In this document: positions 22,641-33,821 of the stretch, piece after piece | Numbering within the stretch: the first letter of the stretch is position 1 | Layout: each line of letters starts with the position of its first letter | Assembly (NCBI GenBank): GCA_964017235.1 | Contig: OZ024929.1 | Coordinates: forward strand, 22,379,464 to 22,443,463 | Direction of reading: 5' to 3' | Length of the DNA stretch: 64,000 bases | From: Sabellastarte sp. h YS-2021 | Lineage: Eukaryota > Annelida > Polychaeta > Sabellida > Sabellidae | Notes under the pieces: generated by a model | Seen by the model: the letters and a program-made list of their open reading frames with translations, nothing else | Told to the model about the DNA's origin: nothing | The model's database searches: none | Program-made: the position numbers and the translations under genes

Positions 22641-23204
22641 CCACATCTTGGCTACAAACATGTTTTGCCCTCTCTTGTTACAGCATTTTAATTTTGCACT
22701 TGCAGAGGGTCCTCATAACGAAATAACAAAATGCGATGATTTGACAGATTAGGAGTTTCGGGTGGATTGACAGATTTTCAGATGAATTCATATAGGTTAA
22801 TCAGGGCTGGGGTATTCGTATTCATATGTGTATTCATAAGTATTTGAATACACTTTTCTGTGTATTCATATTTGAGTACTTGTGTGATAAAAGCAAAGTA
22901 TTCATATTCGTAATTGAAAACATCTCAAAAGTATTTGTATTCATGAATATAATATAAAATTTGGCCTGTTGGAGCAAAATATTTAGGATTGTAACTTCCT
23001 CTCTTAGATCTCTGTTCTCATAAATAAAAATAGTTAATGTGTTTAATGTTAATAAGATGTTTAGGCTAGTTAGATGTCCTTTTCAGAAAAAAGAAACAAT
23101 TTGTGTATAGCTCAGATTGAATATTAGCAAAAATTAATTATGTATTATTATCTAAATATGAACCATAATTTACTGAATTCATATTCCTATTCGAATATTT
23201 TTGA

Positions 23205-23500
23205 AATTAAATTAAATTTTTATATATTAATACCCTATCCAATGGACAATTGCTAAACCAGTCAGCACAGACCGGCCCACCAAATGATAGAACAAGACAT
23301 CCTGTCTATAAAACACTGGCAGGCCGGTACCAGTACTGTGCACTCCCCAGATGGCACCTTGTATTCCTTTCTGTCTAGACAAGCTGACATCATGGCATCT
23401 TTTTCGTTGTCTAAACCTCTTAGACCCCTAGTAAGCTGATAGCGGGTCAGTTGGGATGGTCTTGTGTGTCCATTGGATAGGGTATTAACTTATAAAAATT
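23205..23500 (-). repeat. DIRS 3' inverted terminal repeat
   Basis: Matches the other element end (38090-38371) in inverted orientation: ACCCTATCCAATGGACAATT at 23231-23250, then CACAGACCGGCCCACC, then CTGTCTAGACAAGCTGAC with ATCATGGCATCTTTTT. The far end, GTCCATTGGATAGGGTATTA, starts the internal complementary region. Confidence 0.8.
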
Positions 23501-23565
23501 TAATTTACTTATTAAATTTGTAATTTTATTGCATTAATACATCCTATCCAATGGACATTTGCTGA
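23463..23565. repeat. DIRS internal complementary region
   Basis: Contains, head to head, the reverse complement of the left outer edge (GTCCATTGGATAGGGTATTA, with homology continuing through TATAAAAATTTAATTTA) and a copy of the right outer edge (ATTTTATTGCATTAATACAT, then CCTATCCAATGGACA). In DIRS elements this region joins the ends of a circular intermediate. Confidence 0.75.
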
Positions 23566-23877
23566 ATGACTATCGCTTGGTCAGCTGTAAGTTACTAGGG
23601 CCTCCAGTGAACTGATAACATATTTTATCAGGCCTGGGTTGACTTAAAGTCAGGAAACACTGTGAGGCCATGGTCGGTTAGCAGCATCCGGTTATCTGGG
23701 CATATACCGACATTGTCCTCCCTTGTTTTAACAGACCTACTCTGAAGTAGGGGAAGAGAGTGATGAGTTCAGTCCCAACAGCAGAAATAAACCTCCAGAG
23801 GGAAGCACATATTTTTTATATGTGTAGAACTATTTACATATGTACAAAGTCTCCTCAATAACACAGGCTACTGGTGG

Positions 23878-24520
23878 ATCTGCTGAGCAGCCACTGCAGG
23901 TCCCAGGTGATATAGCTCTGAATCAGCCCAAGCCACATCCTTTAAATAGAACTGTGTGAAGGTGTTATGTGACTTCCAGTGGCAGGCTAACAAAATTTGC
24001 TCGAAGGAGACTCCTGATTGGAAGGCCTTAGAAGCAATAAAGGCCAGGACATCATGGCCTTTAACCTGATGTAAAGTGAGGGCCTCCTAATCAGAGAACT
24101 CATAGCATAGGATCACAGTTTGCTTGAACCATGAGGAGATAGTGGCAGGTGAGATGTCTTTGTCGAAACCTTTCTTAAAGGAGGCAAAGACCAGATCCTT
24201 ATTCTGCCTGATGTCTGAGGTCCTGTCCAGATAGCGCAATGCTCTGACCGGAGAGCGGGACCTGTCAGACTTGAGGGATCTATCCAGAGTTGAGGATCCA
24301 GGGCTGGTATAACCACTGTGGCCACTGTCCGGACCCTCTTTAGACAGCCGATTCTTGGAAAATAAAGCTGGGTGATGGGTACAGGGACACTTTTGACCAG
24401 TCAGACTCATAGTCTCATAGACTGATCTGGTCGATCCTCTCTGAGGAGCCTCAATTCTTGCTACCACTGCCTGAGAGAAGCCCTGCTCCGTGATTGCTGA
24501 GGCTCTAGGAGCCATGCATA
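23878..24520 (-). pseudogene. DIRS tyrosine recombinase
   Basis: On the minus strand it reads ALFSKNRLSKEGP, RSPVRALRYLDRTSDIRQNK, FASFKKGFDKDISPATISSW and, after a stop near 24089, HQVKGHDVLAFIASKAF and HWKSHNTFTQFYL. Recombinases of this kind use R...HxxR...Y. The HxxR motif is HDVL here, so the catalytic Arg is replaced by Leu. The first Arg box is missing: the segment jumps from TRSVYE almost directly to ALFSKNRL, which indicates a deletion. The Tyr of QFYL is still present. Not functional. Confidence 0.8.
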
Positions 24521-24842
24521 AAGATTTAGATTTGTCAAATTTCTGTGAGAGGTCTGATTGAAGGCCTGTGTTAATAGGTTGGGCCGATTGGGCAAACCGA
24601 GTAGGATTTGGCGGGACATGGCCACTAAATCACAAGACCAAGGCATGTCAGGCCACCTCAGAGCAAACAGAATGATTATCTTGCATGGGGAGTCCTGCAA
24701 CTTCTACACCACTTTGCCCAAGATGACTGCTGGTGGGAAAGCAAATGGATCCAGACCCTCACATGGCAGGCAGAGTGCACTGACTGCCCAGGTCTGGGGG
24801 TCCGGCACTGGTGACACGAATTTGGCTTGCTTGTTGTTGACC

Positions 24843-25357
24843 TCATTGCAAGAGATCTATATGAGGTTGGTGGCACCTGTTGAACATTGCCTGGAAAAGA
24901 TCTGGAAGGAGAGACAACTCTGTTTGAATTGTCTGGCCTAGCCTGGATAGTTTGTCTGCTACCTCATTCAGCCGGCCTGGAATGTGTTGGGCTTTGAGAG
25001 TAGCATGTTTGCTGGTACACCAGGTCAGGATTCTCCACAGAAGGGCACACAGAGGCTCTGACTTCATCCCCCGTTCTTTGTTTATATAAGCAACCACCAT
25101 GGTGTTGTCAAGGTTATAAGAACTATGTTGTTCTGGCAAAGGTATTGGAACTCTTTTAGGGCCAAGAAGACCGCCTTTAGTTCTAGGTAATTTATGTGTA
25201 ACTTACTTTCTGGAAGGGACCAGGTTCTCCTTGCTGCGTGATCGTTTATGCGAGCGCCACAACCTTCTTTGGATGCATCTGTAAACAATCGCATTGGAGC
25301 ACATTGCTGTCCTTCAACACCATTTTTTAGACCCTCTAGTTTTGTTTGAGGTGCCAC
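24843..25357 (-). pseudogene. DIRS RNase H
   Basis: Minus strand. Motifs in order: RLFTDASKEGCGARI (first Asp), WSLPESKLHINYLELKAVFL (Glu), and after a frame change DNTMVVAYINKERG (Asp) with HIPGRLNEVADKLSR. The order and residues are those of DIRS-type RNase H. The frame break is near 25100. The next segment (24461-24700) continues into the linker that precedes the recombinase. Confidence 0.8.
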
Positions 25358-25459
25358 TGAATGGGCCTCATATGCAGTTAACCAAGATGAACCGGTTTTT
25401 CTGTTGCTGTTAACAGCCCTATGAGAGGCACGAGTTGCCTGACTGGACAGGTCGGTCCG

Positions 25460-26330
25460 GTTAATAATTTTAGATGTCAGTGTGCGCCACCAGTCCAGAG
25501 TAGGTCTGACCTTGCCCTCTTTCAGGTCAAACTGGTAACTTAGAAAGTTTATGACTTGCTTAGGGCCCAGTTATAATTTTTCCATGTTTACTAGCCAACC
25601 TAGGTCCCAACAAAGAGCTACTAGTGTTTGTGTATGCTGGAGACAAGTGGGACCTGGCCCGGACCAACAAGTCGTCTAGGTACTAGTGGATTCTTATATC
25701 TTACTGTATGTCCATCAATTTCACCTCCTTTGCTATCACACTGAACTCTCTGGGTGCTGTGGACAACCGAATGGCAGGGCCTTGAACTGGTATGTCCGAC
25801 CTTTGATGTGAAATCTCAGATATTTCCTGGATTGTTCCTGTATTGGTATATGGAAGTAGGCGTCCTTGAAATCTATTGAGTTAACCAACTCCCCTTGTTG
25901 GAGGAAGGTCCTGATGGTCTCCAGTGTCTCCGTTTTGAATTTTTTCACCTCGAGGAAAAGGTTTAGTTTCCTAGAATAGGTCTCCAGCAGTTGTTTGGTT
26001 TTGGAACCAAGAAAAGTCAGTTGAAGAAGCCCAGAGATTTTTGGTTTTGAACTAGCTCGACTGCATTTTTGTCCATAAGCTGATGTAATACCTCTAACTG
26101 GTCCCGTCTGGTGACAATGATCCAAGTTAACAGTCTCTCTGTTCTTGCTGTGGTCCGGTCCAGTGGGGCTGACACAACTTTTCACATTTTCCAGACTCTT
26201 TGCCCCGGGCCAGCCGCCTGTAAGGTGTAGCATTTCCACAGTAATTGTCATTTGTATGATGGCTGACCCCTTGCCGGATGTGATGAAAACCTGTTTGACT
26301 GTCGACCACCTTTTCTCTTGATGTTGAAAT
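25460..26330 (-). pseudogene. DIRS reverse transcriptase
   Basis: Minus strand. Reads TFLGSKTKQLLETYSRKLNL, then VNSIDFKDAYFHIPIQEQSR, YLRFHIKGRTYQFKALPFG and, in another frame, the catalytic box YLDD near 25670-25680, preceded by a TAG where a Gln is expected. At least two frameshifts separate the blocks. Copies DIRS RNA to cDNA in intact relatives. Confidence 0.82.
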
Positions 26331-26499
26331 GACCTATTTGTTTTTATGCTGATTTGCCAGATCTCTGTCCCTGTGTGTGTTTATCAGATAGTTGTAAGGG
26401 TGAAATCTATTATCTCTCTAGTCAAGTGCAGCAAAATAACAGGCTGGTGAGAGGTGTGATAAGGGAATGTTGACTTGTAGTAGCTTGGGACACTGTCAT

Positions 26500-27600
26500 C
26501 TCACCAAGCCCAATAACTGGTCTATGAATTCTCTGTAACAATCACCTTAGGCAACTTTGTCTGGTATCCGGTGTAGGTGAAGAATTCCTCTGTAACCAGT
26601 GTCTGGTAGCTCCACAGTTCTGAAAACTTTCCCCCTTTAAATTGTACTTTTCTCTGTAACCAGTAATTCCCTGTGACCGGTGATTCTCTGTAATTAGCAT
26701 TTCTGTGTAACTCGAAAAATTGGTAGGCTGGAGTCAACAATGAATTTAGACAGCTACTGATCTATATTTAGCTAGTTGACCCTCAAGTAGGTCTGCTGGT
26801 CTGGTCCAGACCTTCTCTGTAACTAATGTTGAAAAGGGGACATGACAGTAATTGCACTTGGTAGTGATTGGTAGTCTCTGTAACCAGCTGATGTGAAACA
26901 AGGCTGCTCAGTGAAAACTGTATAGCCGGTAACTGGTTGGTAGGCTCTGTAACCGGTTGAAGCAGTTTCTCTGTAAGAAACTTCCTGTCAGCATCAACAC
27001 TAGTATTAGGCCTGTTTTCAGTCTTAGGCCGGTGAACAGGCTGCTGATGAGGAGTGGCCAGTTCGTAGAATGACCTGTGGGTTGGTTGATTCTTGGTGCC
27101 AGTAGGCTCTGTAACTGGCTAGAGTGAAGTAAGCTGTTCAATGCAGGCTGTGTAGCCAGCAGCCGGCCAGTAAACTCTGTAACAGGGCTTGTATATGGTG
27201 CTGACGGTAGTACTAGGCCGGTTGGACTGGAGCTTGCTGGAGGACTGATTCTTTGCGGTACAGAAGTCGGTACCAGTGCACTCTGAAGAGGAAGATCCAG
27301 GTTAAACAATGGCCAGTGGAGGTTGGTGCTCTCTGAGTCTTCCTGTCTTTTGCTACCCCAAGGGTGCTTCTCGACTCTGGAGCTAGCTGGTGGGCTGATG
27401 CTTTGCAGCAGAGAAGTCGGTACCAGTGCACTCTGAAGAGGAAGATCCTAGCTAAACAATGGCGGGTGGAGGTTGGTGCTCTCCGAGTCTTCCCTCTTCT
27501 GAACTCTTATTTATCTTCTTGTCTTTTGCTTACACAGGTTGCTACTCGACTCTTCTTGAGTTCTAACTGTTTCCTTGTTTTCTGTTGATTTCACGTCTTC
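26500..27600 (-). pseudogene. DIRS gag, C-terminal part with 150-bp repeats
   Basis: Minus strand. Contains repeated LPLQSALVPTSV / RISPPASS-type segments. At the DNA level GAAGTCGGTACCAGTGCACT occurs at 27263 and 27413, exactly 150 bp apart (50 codons); weaker copies lie to the left. A further Tyr/Thr-rich stretch with repeated ACTGGTTACAGAGAA-type motifs is at 26520-26740. Function is presumed structural. The N-terminus lies beyond the nested LINE at about 38050. Confidence 0.6.
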
Positions 27601-27906
27601 ATTTGTATAAAATTTGACAGTAGCTGGGATAACCCTTGTGAACTATATTTAGAAAGGGTCACATGACCGGCAATCCACTGAAAGGCTATCTACATTTGCT
27701 AGGCAGGGATGAGGATTGCCTGTTAAAAGCCATCTTCTTCTGTATAATAAAAGGTCATCCATTTAATTAATAAAAAAAACTGTGAAAGTTTTCTATTTTT
27801 TTCTCCATTATATGAAGCCGCTACATGTGTCACGTGACCAAATGGCTGATGGTCAGATGATGCATTCTTCTTATTTCTTGTAACAGTTATAATATCAAAT
27901 GTACCA

Positions 27907-28437
27907 ATGTCTACGACTGAAAATATTGATCAAATTGTGAAACGATTGATCCAGGAAGGTGCAAAGTTACCAAGACTAGAGTTCCTCAGAGCTAAAAGGT
28001 TGGCAAGCCGAAATCAGTACCCAGGAAAAGTAAAAGTAGAACTTTTATCAGTTCAGGATAAGATAACATTATTGAAAAACAAAAGAAAAATCACAGAACA
28101 CAGAGACTTTAGAACAGTGTTTTTAAGATCATCGAGATCCTACAATGAAAGGATGGCTGACTTTAATTTTAGAAAGCTCTTACAACAACTACCAGATGGA
28201 AACTTGTACCATGTGGGAGCAAACGGATGGATTTTGAAGAAAAATCAGTCTACAAATGAACCTTTGAGGAATGCCCTTCCTCAGAACCAGTCAGGTACAC
28301 TACACTCAGTTAGTCCCAACATTGAGAGAATGCATACACCACTGTCAGCTCTATCAGGTGAAGAGCTGGGAGATCTTTTGTATTCCGGTAGACTGACCCA
28401 GACGTCAAATACAGAAGGATGGTATTCGTCTGCCTAG
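27907..28437 (+). CDS. LINE ORF1-like protein
   Basis: A 176-codon intact frame starting MSTTENIDQIVKRLIQEG, ending just before the endonuclease. It contains LSVQDKITLLKNKRKITE, DFRTVFLRSSRSYNERMADF and NFRKLLQQLPDGNLYHVGAN, a pattern of a small RNA-binding-type ORF1 seen in some invertebrate LINEs. No zinc knuckle is visible. It probably binds LINE RNA; that is inference. The start is chosen because it is the first Met and an upstream A/T-rich leader precedes it. Confidence 0.6.
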   Translation: MSTTENIDQIVKRLIQEGAKLPRLEFLRAKRLASRNQYPGKVKVELLSVQDKITLLKNKRKITEHRDFRTVFLRSSRSYNERMADFNFRKLLQQLPDGNLYHVGANGWILKKNQSTNEPLRNALPQNQSGTLHSVSPNIERMHTPLSALSGEELGDLLYSGRLTQTSNTEGWYSSA

Positions 28438-28449
28438 GACACCCGGCCT

Positions 28450-31400
28450 AAGGGAAATTTATCTCTACTTAGTTTAGCTGCAGTAAATGTAAATGGGTGG
28501 ACTACAACCAACAGTAACCTAAGAAGGCATATTATAGAAGTGTTAAATAAAGATGTGATTTGTTTAAGTGAAACACACTTGTCAAAAAAAGACACTGTAA
28601 ATGTAGATGGTTATAGCTGGCTTGGGTTTAATCGAAGCACAAAACATGTGAGATCTCCTTTCACCCATGGAGGAGTAGGTATATTAATAAAGAACAATAT
28701 GTATGATCAATATACTATAAATGTGATAAATTGCTCAAGTTGTTTGATGGTATTCTGGGAATAAAACTTACTCATAAGATAACAAAATATAACATTGTTA
28801 TATTTTCATGTTATTTGTCCCCAGATAATTCACCATGGGCTGAACCATATCTGTTTTTTGAACATTTACTATACCAACTCTATTTACATAAACAGGAGGA
28901 TGCTCTTTACTTATGTGGCGATTTTAATACCAGATTAGGCAAACGAAATTGATATAAGTAATTTTGACCAAATACCAAAAAGAAAGCCTATTGATTTCAA
29001 TAAAAATGCCTACTGCTACACTTTGTTAGAGTTCTTAAAAGATAGTAAATGTTGTATAGTAAATGCTCGATTTGAAGCCCATAAGGATAACTTCACTTCT
29101 ACTGGAAAGGGAAATGCAGTGGTAGATTATATTATTGTGCCACATGATTGTCTTAAATATTGCTCAAACTTTGAAGTGATTTTAATGGCTGATCTGATGT
29201 GTAAAAATAACCTTTATGAACATGTCAACTCATCAAGTAAACCACCAGATCACTCTGTAATATGTGTTAATATATTCAGTGGTTACAAAGGAAACATAGA
29301 TAATAATCAAAACCCAATTGTTGGTCAAATTGAAAATAATGCACAGAAAAAATATAATTTTGAAAATATTCCAGAATGTTTTATGGATAATGAAAATTGG
29401 AGGCAAAACATTGAAATATTAATAAATAAAATGGAACAAACACAAATTGGCCAAAAAGAGGTTGACAATATGTACAATCAATTTTGTGGGTGTGTTTTTG
29501 CTGAGATGGATAAATATCTAAATTATAAGCAGCAAAATAACAAAACTCGGAAGAGGTTTAAAAGCCATAAACCATTCTGGAATAATGAACTTACACAGTT
29601 GTGGAAAATGATGTGCCAAAAGGAAAGGCAGTTTAGATCTTTTGTTGGTGCAAGACAAGTAAAAACGTTATGAATGAATTTTTGTCTGCGAGAAAAGTGT
29701 TTGATAAAAAATTGCGTTTTTATGAACGTCAGTATAATAATAAATTCATTGAAAATCTAGAAAATATAACAACTACAAACCCAAAGGACTTTTGGAAGAA
29801 AATTAAACAGTTAGGGCCTAGAAGGACAAAAATTCCAATGACTGTGTATGATGAACAGGGAAACTTGTGCCATGATACACAATATGTACTGAATAAATGG
29901 AAATGCGAATTTGAACATTTATACAACTATAAAGAGAATGATAAAAAAATGAAATTTATTTTGAGATACTACACCACAAAAGCATACTAGAAAATGAAAC
30001 TGCTGTAACTGACGGTAATGAGTTTATAAACAGTAATATCTCCTTTGATGAAGTAGAACATGTTGTAAATAATGCTAAAAGGAACAAGGCGTGTGGTATT
30101 GATAACATTTTTAATGAGATATTGAATAATACTGTATGTAAAACAGTATTATATAAATTGTTTAATGCATGCTTTGCCAGTGGTAGGGTGCCAGAGCAGT
30201 GGTTAAAAGCTATTATAACTCCTGTCCCAAAGGAATCGTCTAAAGATCCATATATGCCACTCTCATACAGAGGTGTTTATTTGTTATCACATGTCGGTAA
30301 AGCCTATTCCCAGTTATTAAATAATCGTATTATCAAATACTGCAATGAAGTACATTTATTTTGTGAAGAGCAAAATGGCTTTCGTAAATTCCGGTCATGT
30401 GAAGATCATATCTTCACGTTAACATCAATCATAAAAAATCATTTTCAGGTAAATAAAGATCTGTTTGTTGGTTTCATTGACATGCAGAAAGCTTTTGACT
30501 GGGTAAACAGAGACCTGCTCTGGTATAAACTATTATCTCATAACATTACAGGAAATATTTACTGGGCAGTAAGATCCTTATACTCTTTTAATAAATCTTG
30601 CATTAAACTCAACAACCTATTAAGTCAATGGTTTGAAGTAAATATAGGCGTGAGGCAGGGAGACAATTTATCCCCTACTCTATTTAGCATATTTATAAAT
30701 GATTTGGCAATAGAAATAAAAAATATGGGACTAGGTGTTTCAATTGGAAATAATAAAGTATCAATCCTTCTATATGCAGACGACATTGCAATTATGTCTG
30801 AGAATGAAATTAATTTACAGCTGATGCTTAATAGGCTATATGAATGGTGTCAGTGTTGGTTTCTGACTATCAATACTGATAAAAGCCAAATTGTGCATTT
30901 TAGGAAAAAAGGAAGAAGAGATCAGACTTCTCATTTTCTGTTGGTCCAACACAGTTAAAAATTGTTGATCAATATAAATATTTAGGGATAACTTTGAATG
31001 AAAATCTTGATTACAAAGTTTGTGCCCAATAACTTGCAGATGCTGGCGGCCGTGCACTAGGTAGCTTAATATCAAAATTTAAACCATATAAAGGTATTGG
31101 TTATAGTACATTTACAAAATTGTATGAACAGGGAGTAATACCAATAACCGATTACTGTAGCAGTGTTTGGGGGTTTTCAAACCCCTCATTTGCAGAAAAG
31201 ATTCAAAACAGGGCCTGTCAATATTTTCTGGGTGTTCATTCAAAAACCCCACTGCATGAACTTCAAGGTGATGTAGGTTGGTTGAAACCAAAATATAGGA
31301 TTTATTTGAATATACTTAAATACTATAATAGACTTATTAAAATGGATCATGACAGACTAACTTATCGTATATTTGAACATGACCTTCAGAATATAACAGA

Positions 31401-31652
31401 TGATAGCTGGTGTGGAGAATTAGAGAAGATTCTTGACCAGATAGGCATGCTGGGAAATCTAATCGATGGTACTGAAATTGATATTGATGTAGCAAGAGAG
31501 AAATTATTTACACTTTATGACTTAGAATGGCAGGATTCTATTAGCACTAAACCAAAATTGAGAACGTATGTGAAATTCAAGTGTCACATCTCCACTGAAA
31601 ATTATGTTTCACAAAATATTAATAAATATGAAAGATCGCTTTTGGTTCAGTT
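28450..31652 (+). pseudogene. LINE ORF2: APE endonuclease and reverse transcriptase, 5' part
   Basis: Endonuclease motifs: LAAVNVNGW near 28470, CLSETHLSKK, LCGDFNTRLG near 28910 and KPPDHSVI near 29240. RT motifs: LSYRGVYLLSHVGKAYSQLL, EEQNGFRKFRSC, GFIDMQKAFDWVNR, IGVRQGDNLSPTLFSIF and LLYADDIAIM (about 30770). Frame breaks occur near 28740, 28950, 29670, 29990 and 30950, so it is dead. The C-terminal part continues after the nested element at 37277-37480. Confidence 0.85.
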
Positions 31653-32444
31653 GTTTCAACTGATTTCAGTTTGATGTTATTGGGATCATACCTCTGTGAA
31701 TTAACTTATGTAGCAATTGACTGTGAATTTGGTATTTGGCTAATTGTTGAAGTTTTACTGTATTTTAGTTAGTTGGTCCTAGTATATGGACATGTGAGTT
31801 GTTAATATGGGTGACATGGCCACCCTTGGTGCACTCATGAGTGATTTTATGCAAATTAGGTGGATGTGAAAGTTGATTGAAAGTGAGTGATTTTATGTCA
31901 AAAATTCAGTTATATTTAGAATGCAGGCCTTGGTGCTGTCTGGGCTAGTGTATAAAAGTTGGTGTAGTTTTTAAAATATTGTGCCTTTCTAATATATGGG
32001 CGATGATTATGCTGGGAACCTCTCCCGTGTATCTGAGAGACTAACTGGTAACAGGGTGGATCGAGACACTGTTGTGTGGGTTTGAACAGCTGCGGTTGCT
32101 GTTCTAATGGCTTTGCACTGATACTTGGGGACAACTGACTAGTGTGGTTGTCAGATTGTGTTTCTAGATTGACAAGCGGTTTGTCAATAGTGGTGATACA
32201 GTTGACACATGTAACTGTTTGTGCTCGTGGTGAGGGGACACTTATGTGTTAATGTTGAAGCAGTTGGCCAATGCGACTGTTGTGTGAATACCTTTGCTAT
32301 CAGTGATATAGGTTAGCTGGGGCACTAGCTGTGTGAGTAGCCATTTGTGTCAGTGCATTGCTTTGAGTCGAGATCAGTGTTCACCTTACTAGTTGGTTTG
32401 TGGTGCATAGTCACCTGGTTTTTTATTAGTTTTTAGGCAATAGT

Positions 32445-33579
32445 ATGAGACACTTACCTCATAGAAGAGCTAAAGACTTTGCTTTTTGCTTTAAATGTAA
32501 CCAGTCCCACGAGTTACCAGTGGGTAGACTGTGCCAAGTATTTGCATTGACGTTGAGTACCAATATGGCTGAGACAGCGTCCAATTCCTCCACCTCATCC
32601 ATTCCATTGGGGCAGACTGCTGTTGAATCTCCCCCTAGGCCACAATCCCTTGCTAATGGCCCTGATGATAACCCTCCTGATAAGCTGGATGCGATCTTGT
32701 AGCATCTGAAACACTTGGATGAGGAACTTAAGAAGGTGAAGAAGTCACAGCAGCAGGGACATTCACATGATGTTGGCCAGTCGTCTTCCCCACCCGGGCA
32801 GGGGTATGTTCCACCCCCTACGACAAGGAAGCAGGTGCAGGGTTCAAACACTGATATCTGGGCGCCCGTCACACAGACCACAGAGGATGTTGCGGAGGAT
32901 CTGGTCTTGCCTTCTACCCAATTTTTAAGGACCAATGGACCATTGAGACGTCAGGTGGACAAGAGGCTTCAGGAGCTGGATCAGGATGATAGAACTGAGT
33001 TGCAAGGTAAACGGTTAAAGTCTGGTTTAGTGAGACATCAAGAAAATCATGTAAGAGTTGATATTAACTGGCCACATGAATTTTGTTACTCTACTGATAG
33101 ATCATGTCCGTCATATGACGACCTCACTGTTATGCAGTTTAGCCAGGGTTTACAGGTTGTATATTGGAAGAGGAAAATTCAAAAATTAGACAAAACATGC
33201 TGATGTACTTACAGCAATTGTACCAAGATGCTCAAGAAACTAATACACAGCCAAATCTGCCCATAAGATTCTTTTGCTTGAAATGGAAAGAGGTAAACTT
33301 ACATGGAAAGATAACAGTAGGGTCCATCAGATAAGGGCTAGGTACACACAACGGCCAATACATCCATCACAAACTGACAAGAAGGGTGGTACTTCAAAGC
33401 CAGCTGTCCCTTGTAAATTTTATAACAATGGCAACTGCATACATGAGGGCGAGCATATGGATGGGCATGTTTTGCAAAAACATGCATGTGCATATTGTTA
33501 CAGGATGGTCAAAAGATTTTGTTATCATTCAGAGTCCTCTTGTAATAGAAAACAAATGAAAGGAAAAAACGATCAGTAG
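32445..33579 (+). pseudogene. gag of the innermost element
   Basis: Opens with MRHLPHRRAKDFAFCFKC, then a Pro/Ser-rich N-terminal half. A TAG at 32700 interrupts it before HLKHLDEELKKVKK in the same frame. A frameshift near 33190 and a TAA near 33238 follow. The last part (33274-33579) has MLEMERGKLTW and a Cys/His cluster: CKFYNNGNC, HACAYC, then CYHSESSC, probably a zinc-binding nucleocapsid. The RT frame is already open before gag ends, so the two overlap. Confidence 0.75.
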
Positions 33580-33821
33580 GCACAGACTCAGGTAGCTTTG
33601 ACAGCCAGGGCGACTGTACTTTAACTAAAATTTTCTTTCACTCTAAATTCAAAGGTATTGTTCCTGTAATTGGAGATAAAACCAGGTCGAAAATTGCTCA
33701 GAGAAATAAACATCTGGCTGTCAGATCTAGAGTTTTTCATTGTAACGAATCTAGGGCCCAGCAGAGTAAATTTTGTAGTGATACTAATGATACTATTGTT
33801 TGTGTTTCAAATGTTGATAAC

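Noticed and set aside
24558..24941. 127-codon plus-strand frame
   Set aside because: Antisense to recognisable DIRS RNase H/recombinase linker sequence on minus.
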